Source: Astatotilapia calliptera (taxonomy: Eukaryota > Chordata > Actinopteri > Cichliformes > Cichlidae). From it: a stretch of 64,000 bases of DNA. The notes under the pieces were generated by a model, which made no database searches, was not told the DNA's origin, and saw nothing but the letters and a program-made list of their open reading frames with translations. Every line of letters starts with the position of its first letter. The first letter of the stretch is position 1. The stretch spans positions 32,899,398 to 32,963,397 of the forward strand of contig NC_039303.1 of the NCBI RefSeq assembly GCF_900246225.1, written 5' to 3'. The position numbers and the translations under genes were made by a program. Positions 23,152-35,900 of this stretch are shown piece by piece.

Positions 23152-24362
23152 CAGGAGAAGTAAAGTAAAATCTGATTTCAATACAGCCTTCACTGAGAGG
23201 ACTTATGATCATTATTTAGATTAAACCATAAGAAATTGAACATTCTTATTTCTTTTTATCAAAAGGCTTTGTATCTTCCTTTTTATTTTTCAGCAGTAAC
23301 CAGCAGCCTTCCTCCTCATCTTCTTCTCTGGTCCCAGTGAGCCAGGCTGCTGGTCGCTCACTGGTTGCTCTTCCCGAGTCAGAATCCAGTGCACATCCTG
23401 ATGAACCGCAACTCCCACGCAATGGCTCTTTAGGGGAACCCTCAGTCACTGATGACAGAAGTACATTAGGCAAAGGACAGCAGATGGTTATGTTGATCCA
23501 AGCATCAGCTCTGACCTCACATTTACAATTAAGCGCACCAAAGACGCTGTCCCGGCGTGCGCCTCCACAGATCCGAATTCAGAGTGCCATATCGCTTCAA
23601 ACCCAGAGCTCAGAATCCCTCGCTGCTGCTCCTCCTCCTCAGAGACAAATGCTTAAAGGACCTGAGGGGGGCACTGGAGCTTCATCTAATACTAAAAATC
23701 ACCCTCTAATGGGAACAGATAGGAGAGGCAATGATGGAGAGAATGTGAAAGTCAAAGTGGAGGCCATTGTTATATCAGATGAAGAGCTAGAGGATGAGAA
23801 AGAGGAAAGCAAAGAGAGAGAACCCGTGATGGAAGTTGATGATGACTTTGAAGATGACATCCAGGAAGAAGATCTGAACAGCCCTCAGTTTCTCTCTTCT
23901 CACCCACAGGGCTTCTTACAATTGACCTCCCAAACAAATGATTACTCCTTCCCCCTCTCTCCCTCCTCCTCCTCCTCTGGGGCTGGACCTTCCTCCCAGG
24001 ATGCTTCCTCTTTCACTGCATCCCTCATTCCTCCATCCACATCTCAGCAGCACTCCGACCCTGTTGCATATTTCCAGGAGCTCCAGGACTCTGTAGGAAA
24101 CTTCGTAGAGGACGTACCAACGTGTGGTGTCTGTGGAAAAACTTTCTCGTGCACCTACACCCTGAGACGCCACGCCATTGTGCACACACGGGAGCGGCCG
24201 TATGAGTGTCGCTACTGCTACCGAAGCTACACACAATCGGGCGATCTGTACCGACACATTCGCAAAGCGCATGACCACACACTGCCAGCCAAACGCAGCA
24301 AAGTAGACACAGAGTCCTCTCTGCCAGCGCAGCCACCACCACCACCTCCACCTCTTAGCTAA
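22130..24362 (+). CDS. zbtb3: Zinc finger and BTB domain protein 3
   Basis: BTB/POZ-zinc finger nuclear factor, probably a transcriptional repressor. Coding exons are 22130-22953 and 23294-24362 (1893 nt, 630 aa). The ATG follows a CTCAG acceptor at 22126, so the 5' UTR is spliced. The BTB domain (about residues 20-125) contains GFLCDCTVLVG, FLAHRAVLASCSPFF and EDVLAAASFLHMNE, closely like ZBTB3. The middle is low-complexity and acidic and keeps the ZBTB3 segment VKVEAIVISDEE. Two C2H2 fingers follow at about 552-573 (CGVCGKTF...HAIVH) and 580-601 (CRYCYRSYTQSG...HIRKAH). The C-terminus is a run of seven prolines then LS. The 340-bp intron carries a (TA)n tract. The second exon starts at a CAGCAG tandem acceptor, so a 629-aa form lacking one Ser is possible. 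Confidence 0.94.
23101..23150. repeat. (TA)n microsatellite
   Basis: About 50 bp of alternating TA with one phase slip, in the single coding-region intron of zbtb3. Confidence 0.95.
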
Positions 24363-24439
24363 CACAGACACCTTTCAATTCCACAACAAAATGTACAGTA
24401 TGTACATTTTCTCAAAGACTCCATACTGTTCAGTATGTA

Positions 24440-24655
24440 ATCTGGACCAACCACCTTTCCTCTCTTTATTCTCTTCATAGCTGCCTTCACTTCCTCCTTA
24501 CTAATCCTCTGCATTTCCTGATTCACTATCTTTTGTCTGTCCTCTTCTCTGATTTTTTTAATTCATCAGCTCCTTAAAGTACTCCTTCCATCTGCTCACC
24601 ACACGTTTCATTCATCAGTATGTTTCCATCTCTCTTTGTCCTTAATCACTCTAAA
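24440..24655 (-). mobile_element. Non-LTR retrotransposon fragment
   Basis: The phrases TCATCAGCTCCTTAAAGTAC, TCCTTCCATCTGCTCA and TTTCCATCTCTCTTTGTCCT are familiar from the antisense strand of a common teleost LINE with an RT of the 'FDVVMDRLTDEVRQ' type. Only a short decayed piece is present. The assignment is from remembered repeat sequence. Confidence 0.45.
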
Positions 24656-25343
24656 GCTGAGTTTATGATCCAACAGAGAGAGCATGTTTGCTGTCCGCTG
24701 GCAGTTTTGGGGTTGCCCGTATACCTGCAGAGAGCTCCGTTGTCATATGGAGGCAGTGTACAAAGTATGTGGTGCAACCGGTCTGTGAGCCACTTTTGCT
24801 TGTGCTGTTGTTGATCCATCAGCATACATACAGCATATATGACATACAAAAGAGCTGAAGTGAAGCAGAGTGTTAAAACAGTAAAAAGTTGTCAACTGCA
24901 GCCACTGCCTGTTCTGTATTTTTCACCCCGAATGGAAAGATGTACGCTGACAAACACATTTTTGGGACCATAAATTACGCTTAGCCTGCTGCACATATTT
25001 CGTTACATACGTTCGTGAAAATTTAAACCACCATTTTTTAAACCCAGCAGCAGGGGAAATGGCTACAAAAATAACTCTGTGGTCCCCAAGTCTGACGAAA
25101 GGCCACAGACCGAGCAGCAGGTATATTCTTGCCTCAACGTCCACCTTTTTTTGTAGTGTTCATGTCGCATATTAATAAAGTTGCAGGGTTTTCTGACGCA
25201 TTGCTGTGATGACAACCACGCAGGTTAGGTAGTACTGATTTGTAATGGAGAACCAGTCGATCTGAGTTGACTCCCGTGGCAAATCAATCCAAGTAGGTAC
25301 TAATGGAAAAGGGGGATCTAGAAGAGGGAGGAAAAATCGATCA

Positions 25344-25406
25344 GTAACATTTGCAATGTTGCGTTATATTTCTGGAGTAAATATAACGCCACATTGCAAA
25401 TGTTAC
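25344..25406. repeat. Hairpin with 28-bp arms and 7-nt loop
   Basis: Arms start GTAACATTTGCAATG and end CATTGCAAATGTTAC. They pair over 28 bp with a single mismatch around the loop CTGGAGT. The total of 63 nt is in the size range of a pre-miRNA. No terminal repeats or target-site duplication were seen. Confidence 0.85.
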
Positions 25407-27058
25407 ACACAAAAAATAAAAATCGTGGCTGGTTAAATGTTTGAGTGGCTGAGAGAAAATTTCCCACCCCTGCCACTGACTGACTTTTATATCTCTCACT
25501 TTAAAAACGCTCCACAGATACCCCAACTTTCCTTTCTGGAAATTTGATCCCAATCTTACCCACACATATTGGTACTTCTTTTATTCACAAATCTAATCTG
25601 TTTAATGTTCACTGTTGTCTACTGGAGCCCTGGAACAGATTTGATAGCTGTACTATTGTGTACTCTTTGTAATATTAAGTGACACCTCGCACCCAAGTTT
25701 GTAATTTTAAATACCTTCATCATTGTTGCATCAAAGACGTATGTTTGTTAAAATTATCAGAGATGAAAAAGATGTCTAAAAATATTAGTCATGTGACATA
25801 CTATACCACTTATGCTTTATTAACTCAAAACAAACACAAAGGTTTTATTTTTTTATTTGTTAAATTTGTATGACTGCTCTTTCAGTGCCAGAAAGTTGAT
25901 TTTTGTGCCATTTTAAACCCCCAAATGTGAGCTCGAACTGTTTTGAAGTCACTTTGTCAATACCTGCCTTGTTTCTTTCTCGTTTTCATTTCCTTCCTCT
26001 TTATCTCCAATGCAGTAAGTGTCAAATGAGGAACATAAAGTAACTGATCCAGAAATACTGAAGTTGCATCTGAAAATAATGGAAATGGATAAAGGTGTTA
26101 AATTAACTTTTTTATTTCCAGTGACCTGCACAGGATTGGATTTTACATTGTAGTTTACTGCAAGTTATGCTCCCAGCTCTGTGCATGTCCGGTCGTAACG
26201 TCTGTGTCTTATCACCACACATTTCAGACTTTGTTTGACATTGTTCATTAGATACAATCAAATGTTGTCAAGGAGACAAAACCCTGAACGCTCCTGGCCA
26301 ACATTTCTTGATTAGCTAACAGGTTGATTAATCTCATACCAGTTTTACTTCTGTAATTTGACAGAACAGCATATCGTCTCAAGTGCTTGAAAAGAAGGCA
26401 GCTGGACTTCTTTATGTTCTTCTTGCCTCTCATCCAAGCGGCTTCATCAGCTGTCTTAGAGTCTTAGTGGGGACTATATCCTTGGAGGTGGACCTGAGGG
26501 TCATTTACGCATTTGCAATGAATAGTTTTCAAGCACTTGAAACTACCATGACTCAGAACCACCACAGTATCGACACACTTGAACACATGCAGTTTTCTGC
26601 CTTCTGTTTAAACTTTAAGTTAATGTTAAACACTCTTTCATTCTGCACCACCTTAAGTGTATTTGTATGACAGCTGCTGTGTGTCGTTATTACCATACCG
26701 TTATCATATCATAATTGCAGTTAATACATATTAGAGGGTTTTATAGTAGCCAGTCTACAGAATCTAAATGTGCCCTTGTGAATAAACAGTGTTGAGTAGA
26801 ACGTGCCACATGAACATGGTAGTTTTTTCAGTGAATAAAACATTGCACACTTTGGTCAGTGACTTTTATTTATTTATTTTTTGTTCACTAGAAAAAAAAC
26901 ATGTCATTAAAGATATATACAAAGGTTGTGTAACTTATTGCTCTGCAAAAGCAACACTTACTGAAAATATTTCTTAAGCCTTTCCACCAGTTATCATGAA
27001 TAACCAGCAAGCGGCGCATTTCATATGTAAAATGCTGAGGAGACATCAGGCGGCCTCT

Positions 27059-28867
27059 TCAGTCATCTACTGGAGCGTGGATCTGTGAAGAGACAAAATA
27101 TCAGGACAAACCTGCAAATATCTGAAAATATTTCTGTCTGTGTCTTTTGCATTTTCATCAGTTGAATTAAACACAGTTCCTCCACCAAAGAGAATGAGCC
27201 TCAACTGAGGTTTTCAGTGCAGTGTAATTTGAGTTTACAAGAAAACGTTATATTTATGAAACCCGGTGAACATGTACTGAATAGCCACAGATGGAAATGT
27301 AATATAGATCCAGGAAATAACTGGTAATTAACTCAGAACAGCAGCTTCAAGCAACAACTGGTATTACATGCTTAATTTTTTGTAGGATGTGATTAAAGGT
27401 GACTGAATAGTATATGAACCTGCTCCAAAATACAGCCAAGGGTATCCCAAGATTGTTTGGGTCATATTTCACCAAAAAAACACACATTATTTATGTTAAA
27501 TGTATTAAATATTAATTACTAGGAGACAAAGTTTGGTTTGATCTTGGATTAATGGATCCAAGAGGGGGAAAAAACAACTCACTGCCTCAGCCAAATCAGG
27601 CCAATCCATTGCCATCACAATAGTATCGTCTGAATTAGGAGATGTTTCCAGGTTCCAGTAGGTCATTTTGTCAAATACAGAAGATACTTTCACTGTCCTG
27701 TCCTGAAAACACACATAAACACAAGTTACAAAAACCTCATCTACGCATCTGATTTTATGAAATAGTTCTTGGACCCACAACTCCAGTGGTATTTACCTCC
27801 TGGTCTGAGCCGGGTTTGTTGATCTCTTTCAGTACCAGCCCCGTGTAGCCCTGCGGACAGCTGATCTCCTGCCCCTTTAACCCACGTCCCCTGAATGACA
27901 CTGACTTATCTGCAATGTGAAAGGAAAAAACAAAACAAAGCATTGAGGATTCTTGATGTGTGCTGTGTAATGCGCAGTTTTCTTTCCTAAAGCACCTACT
28001 TGTCGCCTCCAGTCTGTCTAAACTGATCCTGTAAGGCTTTAACTCACTCTCATAAGTCTTCGCATAACATCCCACTTTTAAAGTTTTTGAATTGTTTAAA
28101 ATCTTGGGTCTCACTTTTATGACCTTACAGGTTGAGGTCCCCACATATTTTGTCAAACTACTCCACTTGTGTTCTCAAGTCCTTAGGTAGGGGTCTTCTT
28201 GTGATTCTGAAAACCCATTTGAAAACTAAATATGATAGTGACTTCCAAACCTCCAGAACTAGGGAATAGTTTACCACTTTCTACACACACCCTTTACTCT
28301 GTGGCATCCATTATAATGAAGCTTAAAACTCATCTGTTCAGACAGACATTCGGGTAGTGTTCATATGTGTCCACTTTGCTTTAGCATATGCTGGTTTTTG
28401 CGCTTTGTTAGTGTTTTCTGTCTCAAAAAGGACAATAAAGCTACATTTTTATTACTTACTTAAGTGTTAAATAGCAACTCACTTTAACTAAAAATTCCCA
28501 AGAATTCTTAAAAACCATTCCACTTTTACCCCCAAAACAAATTAATCATATCAGAAACAGCAGTTATTAAAAAAGCAGTAAAAATAGTTTAAAACCAGGA
28601 TACTGGCAGCTGTTTGCTTTATTTACACATTTAGTGATCTTTTATCTCTACATTTTTATCTGTCCACTGTGGATTAATCCATATTAGCAGATATCAAAAG
28701 ATTTTGTGTTTACCTTGTTTCTGATCTTTGGTGGTAGCAGTGAAGTATTGGTTGACCTGTGCTGGCCCATTGTGTTCAATCTCACATGGCATGAGGTGGA
28801 CTGGAGCTTGCGGTGCCTGTCCCACTGATGATGTACAAAGTCGAATAACACTGGAATTACAGGACAT
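27059..28867 (-). CDS. rnaseh2c: Ribonuclease H2 subunit C
   Basis: Small non-catalytic subunit of the RNase H2 complex, which removes ribonucleotides from DNA. Exons on the minus strand: 28867-28714, 27909-27797, 27702-27583, 27082-27059, joining to 411 nt (136 aa). Family features: HLMPCEIEHNGPAQVNQYF near the N-terminus (human form HLLPCEV..DGPAPV..FF), SVSFRGRGLKGQEI, GYTGLVLKE, YWNLET, and WPDLAEAIHAPVDD at the end, matching human WPSLAAAIHAQVPED. It is shorter than the human 164 aa because the linker after the central beta barrel is reduced. A TGCAG acceptor sits just upstream of the ATG. A donor (AAAG then GTAAGG on the minus strand, near 29580) marks a probable leader exon, with TTTTCCGG (ETS-like) close by. 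Confidence 0.93.
28190..28450 (+). mobile_element. Possible LINE 3' end remnant
   Basis: CATTATAATGAAGCTTAAAA then CTCATCTGTTCAGACAG translates as MKLKTHLFRQ, like the last residues of CR1/L2/Rex1-type LINE proteins (LKTHLFRxAF). It is followed by AAAGGACAATAAAGC. Short and degraded, in rnaseh2c intron 1. Confidence 0.35.
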
Positions 28868-30122
28868 CCTGCAGCCAGGAGACAGAAGAAAAAAGAAAGT
28901 ACATTTTTAGTTTTTAATTTAACCTCAGTCTCTTTTATCAAACACAGTCACAGACTACAAAAAAAGGGGAAAAAAATTGTATGTGAGACAAACTGAGCCA
29001 CAAAGTTCAGCCTTTAATCTGAGTGTTTTTCTGCAATTAAAATAATTTTTCAACTGCAGATGTCACAATACAAGGTTCACAATAGTAGGGTTTTTTTTTT
29101 TTAGCTCTTATGTCCAGCACACTAGTGTACTCAAAAATAAAACAAACAATGAATCATCTGCAGTTGATTCAGAACTCATGGTGACTTTAATGTTACTCCA
29201 CCTGTTTACAGCTTTTTCTGTTGTTCTGCCAGCCTACTTGTCTGATTGCCTGTCAACCATAACTGTCTGTCAGACCTTCAGCTATGTAATCCATGCATCA
29301 CAGCACAGGATGAAACTTTTTGGTGGACAGCTTTCAGTCTGTCTGAGTATCTGAGAGCAGCCAAAAGTAATACTTACTTTAAAACAATATTTTTTTTCTG
29401 GCTTTCGATAAGAATAGTTATTTGTTGTTCTCCATTTTTCATACACAGAATACGACATACTCAAAGTGAGCACATGCATGTTTTCCAAAGAATCCCAGAG
29501 AAAAAAATAATTCCTATTAAATAACATACAACATGCAATAAAAGTCTTACATTTATTTAAAAGACATATATCTCCACCCTTACCTTTCTGCAGTTTTCCA
29601 AACGTGAAACGTTAAACTGGATCTTTTCCGGTAAACAACAAACACAGCTTGTGATTGGACAAAACCTTCTTCTTCTACGCCAGAAGATATTTTGGCGGTT
29701 TTTTTCTGCTCAGCCCCAGAATAGCGCCTCCTCCCGGTGAAGCTCGATGTTTTCGCCCTTGAACTGTGACTCACACTCGCACCTCTAGATATGAGATAGT
29801 TAGCGTATCCTTTTTATTTATTTATTTATTTGGTGGGGGGTTAAACACCTGTCTTTGTAATTTTGCTTTCTATTTGAAGTGAAATTAGCGGCCAACTCAA
29901 TTGCTTCGATTTTAAAGGTTTTGTTTTTTTTTAAAAACACGTTCATTCCCAGTTTTCATTTAATATAAGTCTTTGTATTTTATTATGTACGTATATATAC
30001 ATATATTATATGTCTGCATAATATCATATATAACATAATAAAGTAATTATTACATAATTATTAACATAAATAAATACATTTTGAGTAGCACAGTAGCACA
30101 TAACAAGTACTGTTATGTGCTA

Positions 30123-30125
<3 letters not shown>
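28868..30125. other. rnaseh2c upstream region, AT-rich
   Basis: Contains the probable rnaseh2c leader exon and promoter around 29580-29790, with several CpG and GGCGG-type motifs near 29690-29740. The rest (29810-30120) is AT-rich without recognisable genes. Confidence 0.5.

Positions 30126-30208
<83 letters not shown>
30126..30208. repeat. Long (TA)n microsatellite
   Basis: More than 80 bp of uninterrupted TA. It abuts the 3' end of the LINE that follows on the minus strand, as expected if the element's 3' tail is a simple TA repeat. Confidence 0.95.
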
Positions 30209-30211
<3 letters not shown>

Positions 30212-31268
30212 ACCCAGCACGCCCCTGCGGGCGGTTTATCCTTCAAGCTCGGGTCCTCTACCAGAGGCCTGGGAGCTTGAGGGTCCTGCGCAGTATCTTA
30301 GCTGTTCCCAGGACTGCGCTCTTCTGGACAGAGATCTCCGATGTTGTTCCCGGGATCTGCTGGAGCGACTCGCCTAGCTTGGGAGTCACCGCACCTAGTG
30401 CTCCGATTACCACGGGGACCACCGTTACCTTCACCCTCCACATCCTCTCGAGCTCTTCTCTGAGCCCTTGGTATTTCTCCAGCTTCTCGTGTTCCTTCTT
30501 CCTGATATTGCTGTCATTCGGAACCGCTACATCGATCACTACGGCCGTCTTCTTCTGTTTGTCTACCACCACTATGTCCGGTTGGTTAGCCACCACCATT
30601 TTGTCCGTCTGTATCTGGAAGTCCCACAGGATCTTAGCTCGGTCATTCTCCACCACCCTTGGGGGCATCTCCCATTTTGACCTCGGGACTTCCAGGTTAT
30701 ACTCGGCACAGATGTTCCTGTACACTATGCCGGCCACTTGGTTATGGCGTTCCATGTATGCCTTGCCTGCTAGCATCTTGCACCCTGCTGTTATGTGCTG
30801 GATTGTCTCTGGGGCATCTTTACACAGCCTGCACCTGGGGTCTTGCCTGGTGTGATAGACCCCAGCCTCTATGGATCTTGTACTCAGAGCTTGTTCTTGT
30901 GCTGCCATGATTAGTGCCTCTGTGCTGTCTTTCAGTCCAGCTTTGTCCAGCCACTGGTAGGATTTCTGGATATCAGCCACCTCCTCTATCTGCCGGTGGT
31001 ACATACCGTGCAGGGGCCTGTCCTTCCATGATGGTTCCTCGTCTCCCTCCTCTTTCTTGGGTTTCTGCTGCCTGAGGTATTCACTGAGCACTCGGTCAGT
31101 TGGGGCCATCTTCCCAATGTATTCTTGGATGTACGTTGTCTCATCCTGGACTGTGGTGCTGACACTCACCAGTCCCCAGCCCCCTTCCTTCTGCTTAGCG
31201 TACAGCCTCAGGGTGCTGGACTTGGGGTGAAACCCTCCATCCATGGTCAGTCTGGTCTTGCTGGAAAC
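30209..31268 (-). mobile_element. REL-endonuclease non-LTR retrotransposon, 5'-truncated, long ORF
   Basis: An open minus-strand frame (30258-31442, 394 codons) of which roughly the last 330 residues are retrotransposon. It reads GGFHPKSSTLRLYAKQKEGG, LHGMYHRQIEEVADI, then a CCHC zinc knuckle CRLCKDAPETIQHITAGC, then a restriction-like endonuclease with the motif QPDIVVVD ... VVIDVAVP. The frame ends PGLW. Architecture (zinc knuckle then PD-(D/E)xK-type nuclease at the C-terminus) is that of the R2/R4/NeSL-type group. The RT domain is missing through 5' truncation. The remaining frame has no stop, so this is a comparatively young copy. Confidence 0.85.
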
Positions 31269-32107
31269 ATGAATACTAACACATAACTGGATATCAGAGG
31301 CAAAGGAACAAAAGGGGGAACAAAGCATTAAAACAGAAAATAGACAGAGGATGATACAGATAGAAACACTGGGGAGACTATTATCACTACCAGTAATAAT
31401 GCTATTAAAAAAGACATGAAGCAGAACACAAAACTGAAACAAAAAACCCCTGGGGACGATGGACCACGAGATAAAACAAAATAGATCAACAATAAATGAT
31501 CAGTTCAGCAAACAGTTTGATATGATTATCAGTTTCTGCTGGACATAAAACCAATACACAGTTCAGAATATTAGACCTCATGCAGCATTAGATCATGAGT
31601 TAGCATTTGTTACGCTATGGATTCAAACACTGAATATGTGATATTGTAGGCATTATTTCAAGCACCATCACTAAATAATCTCACATGTCATAGTACACTT
31701 TGAAATGTCTCGCACATTCGGAGTATTTTGATGACGTGTGTCGCAGTGTTACTTCAGTCTTGCTCAGTTCTGAGAACTCTGCTACAGTTGGCAGCAGCAT
31801 CTGTCTTAGTGTGGGATGGACTAAATCCTGTCCAATGTGAGTCCGAGAGCCACTAAGGAGAAGTTTCCTGGGGGAGTTTTGCTCATATTGCATAAAATCT
31901 GTGTCAAGCCTCCACTGAGGGGACTTCAGGGGAAGAAGAAGACGTTTCCTAACTGCTCACAATTAGCCAGCGCAAGCAAGAGGTGAGTTTTTATAGCAGG
32001 ACAGATAACTGTTGCAGGCATGTTGTATGGGATCCTACTTTTTTCTTGAATGCTTTATCAGGATTCACGTGAAGAGAAAGTCTCAACTCCCTTCTTCTTT
32101 TATGATT
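31269..32107. other. No recognised feature
   Basis: The open frame of the LINE extends to 31442, but the added residues are hydrophobic and unlike the element, so they are probably fortuitous. I see no gene in this stretch. Confidence 0.4.
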
Positions 32108-32600
32108 TACAGTGTTGTGTAAAATTCTTGAGCTACCCCTCATTTATATTTATCATCTATAAAAATGTCAAAAATAACAGTTCCATAGACATTTTTTTTT
32201 TGCAACAACAAAGGGGTTTTCAAAGAGCTGTTAGCTAAAAGCCTGCCATATCTCATCATGGTGTGCAGTGTCTCCTTAAAAATTTGAGGAAACTGGACAA
32301 GTGGAGGACAAAAGCAGAAATGTCATTCCTAAAAAATAAAACTACAGTGGATCTGAGAGAAAAAGCCATTCTTAAGGAAGGGAAATATTGGGAACATGCT
32401 GAGGAATGCCAAATTACACAAGAACTGTGTGTACAGCCACCTGTAAATCACAGTGGAGGCTCTATCATGGTTTGGGCTGCATTTCAGTCAGTGGTTTTGG
32501 AGATCTTATCAAAACTGATGACATTATGAACACAGAAAAGTACCATCAGACTTTGATTCACCGCTGAATATTATCAGTCTGGCAGTTGACTGCTGACACA
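32108..32600 (+). mobile_element. Tc1-like DNA transposon remnant
   Basis: Begins with TGTGTAAAATTCTTGAGC, like the left end of the copy at 7942. It continues with transposase-derived sequence: GGTGTGCAGTGTCTCCTTAA, then VNHSGGSIMVWAAFQS (about 32440-32490) and TDDIMNTEKYHQTLIHR with a shift. Truncated on the right. Located just upstream of bscl2. Confidence 0.7.
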
Positions 32601-32937
32601 GTTTGAAGTCATCTGATATGAAAGAACTCTGCATGTGACTGTGATTGGACTCAGCGGTTTTGCAGATCTCGGTAACATGAATGTGAAGGCTTGTGCCGAA
32701 ACATCATAACATCATCAGCCACACTGAGGGTCTGGGAGTGAATCAAATGCTCAGTGTGTCTGTATTTCAGGAAAATGTGAAGCAGATGACGTCTTAGATA
32801 ACACTGAAACATTTTCAGACTCACAAATGTGGATCTTAACCTGCTTTAGCTGAGTCCATATGAGTCCTTATTTCCATAAAATAACCTTTATCGATGTGTT
32901 TTATTAACCTTCACTACTTGTTTGGTTTTTAGATTTA

Positions 32938-35900
32938 ATGGAGCGACAAAGCAACTTGCACTCACAAGATGATGCAGAACCATCAGTCCTTATTGGTTGG
33001 GCGCTGGTGAAGCTCCAGTACGCTGTATTCGTTGCGATGTCACGGGCCCGGCAGAGACTCGTACAGCTCTCAATTGTGTTCTCATTTGTCTTCCTCCTCC
33101 TGTGGATCGCTGCATTTCTGTACGGGACTTTCTACTACTCTTACATGCCCCAGGCGACTTTTTCTGCACCTGTGAACTACTACTACAGGTGTGTATGTCA
33201 AGTCCCATCCAGCTTCTGTTTTTGTGGTCCATTCTTTCTCATTTATTCATGTTTTAATCTCCAGGACAGACTGTGAATCTCCAGCTTCGTTTTTGTGCTC
33301 TTACCCTATGGCCAACATCTCTCTGATCAGAAATAAAAAACATGTAAGTTCATCAGTTTACTCCATGCAGGGGACTTATTAGGCTTTTCTTTAGAGGAAG
33401 AAAGTGGTCCTTAATGGGGAGCGGAGTGCGGAGGAACAAAAAAGGGCTTGTTTCAGACAGTAAATTAATTTTAAACAGTGAATCATGCAAAGCCTCACTA
33501 GTAGACTCTAAAAATAAAAATATATGGCTGGAAATAAGCATAATTGTTCCCCTATAGACATTCATTCATATTATATATATGTATATATTTATATGCATTC
33601 CAAGAATACTCATATGTTTTTTGTAATATATATCGAGGCGCTGACATTCGGCCAGCCCTATCGGATGTCTTTGCAGCTGGAGATGCCGGATTCCCCAACC
33701 AATCGGGAGCTGGGGATGTTTATGATTAAAACAACCTGTTTCTCTCAGGATGGAGAGCAAGTGGCCTCCTCTGCTCGCTCTGTAAGCTGCACTCATACTC
33801 ACTCAGCACCAGCGCGTCTACATGCAATCAAATAGTGTACTTTTAACAGCTACTCCAGTGATTCACTGCTGCACTGCTGTGTGTTTCCCAGGGAAAACAT
33901 CAGCTGTCTGCCTCCAGCTCTCGCTTTGTGAGTACAGTGCTGATGCATGCTAACCCTTTTAATCACACAGCCTGCTCAGAGCCAGATTAGAGCTGCTTAT
34001 GGCAGGTCTTCCACTGTGTCAGGTCACCCCAGTGCTAAAGTTAATGAGATGACAGGACAGAGATGTGACATGACAGCTTAGAAATACAAGATGAATATGT
34101 GACATGGACTGTTTGATTCAGCACCGATACTCAAACTCTAAAGCATTTTTTTTTAAATTTAGCAGAAATAAATTATATGAGTTTTGTTTTAATTGTTTAC
34201 ACATCTCCATACTTTTTAGATGCATGTGTCTAATTTACAAAAACCCTGGTAAGTGAATCCACAACCACCATGAACAGCCTATTGGTTCATGGGTGTAGTA
34301 TAAACTCATGAGCGTCTGAGCCTGCATCTGTAATCCTTTCTTTAAATTTCATCACTAAAGACCTTTTGCACCGACTTGCACATTTGTAACAAAAGAGCAA
34401 AATGAATTCATCCCAGAGTCTGGATAATAATATGTGCACTGTAAGTGAAAGATATTGTGCTGTGCTGTTGTGGTCAGAGCATACTGCGATACCGCTCAGA
34501 CCTGCTGAGGACGCTGGGAACGCTGCTGTTCCTCCCGGCCTTTTTGACTGGAGCAGCCGAGCAGAAACAAGTGCTGGAGGTGGAGCTCTTCTCAGACTTC
34601 ACAGACAACCCAGTGAGTCCTGCATATATAGATGTTAGATAAAAAGGGAGTAGGGAGCAATAAGCAGGACAGGGATACAGGGGAACACATGTTAATACGG
34701 AAACAGCAGGTCAATATTTAACTGACACCTAATTAACAAGTTTATTTTCCCTCTCTGTTCAGTATGCTCCCTCAGTCACGGCTGTCATCGAGATCATGTC
34801 CAGCAAGGTGCAGATATATTCATCTGACCTCTACATTCATGCTCATTTCACTGGCATAAGGTGAGAATTACCCACATAATGCACACATTTGCTTGAAAAA
34901 AGAAGAACGTGTTGTAACGTTTAAACCTCCTCCAGGCCCCTCTGTGTACTCAGATTGCAGGGTTCTCTTCACAGTCTAAAGCTATTTGATGACTGTGATG
35001 TATCCAAACTATCATATGGAGCACAAATGATAAAATGTCACTATTTTAGAAAATTGCTTCGACCAGAAGGAATCATACCAGATTACCCTGGAACTGAAAT
35101 GTAGGCAAAAAGGAGAGCTTTCATGTGCTGCGATTGGTTTCGACCAGAAATACTGCGTGGGAATAAAGACGCTCAAAAGTTTACCCAAAAGAAGTTTTCG
35201 ATCCATTCATATGTACCTCGAGGGCTTCTTCCAGGAAAATGTTTGTAGTATGAAGGCAAAATTTTGAATGGCTCATTAAATACACGTTTGATTATTTATG
35301 GAATATAAATTTTTTATTTTTTTTCTGTGACCAACTGTCAGAATATGGCATTTTGTGAGATCTTCCTCAAAATCATGGGTTGGTTACTTGACAGAGATAT
35401 AACAATGATAAGCCAAGGCACCAGTGGCTCTGCTTTCACTCGTGGTTTATGAGGAATGAAGCAGAACTTACATTCAGCTCAATAACGCCACAATAAATAG
35501 AATAGAAATATGATGTGGACGTGAAAGGGACACACGTTTCTCAGAAGTGGCTCTGAAAAACTTGAATTCAGGTAGCAGTGATCCTCATCTTTGTTAATCA
35601 GCTGCCAAACTCAATGACCCCAGGTCCCGACACTGTGTAGACTTTGGCCCAGTCTCAGTGACCACACTCAGAGACATGCAGACTTTGAGATGCATTACTG
35701 CTAAGTCTTTGAGGGGTGTCTCTGGCAGACAGTTTGAGTACTTTTTGTCATGGTTCTGGCTCAGGTTACCCAGAGTTTCTTGGACCTTTGAAGTTTTGAA
35801 GTTGTATTGATTTATTTCTTCTTTGTGATCCCCGGTTTGTTTGATGTTTATATTCACTTCATGTATTCTTGTATTTAGTTTTGTTCCTAGTTTCTAAGTA

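Larger units (their letters stand above)
24363..27058. other. Spacer between zbtb3 and rnaseh2c
   Basis: Contains the 3' UTR of zbtb3 (end not determined), a small 10-bp-arm hairpin at 24389-24411, a LINE fragment, and a 28-bp-arm hairpin at 25344-25406. TTTATT motifs near 26867-26878, read on the minus strand, give AATAAA and probably mark the rnaseh2c poly(A) site. No coding exon is recognised. Confidence 0.5.

Noticed and set aside
23916..24371. Minus-strand ORFs across the zbtb3 zinc fingers
   Set aside because: Shadow frames of a confidently identified coding exon.
30115..30855. Long plus-strand ORF opposite the LINE
   Set aside because: It is the complement of the retrotransposon frame preceded by a TA repeat translating as YIYIYI; a shadow.
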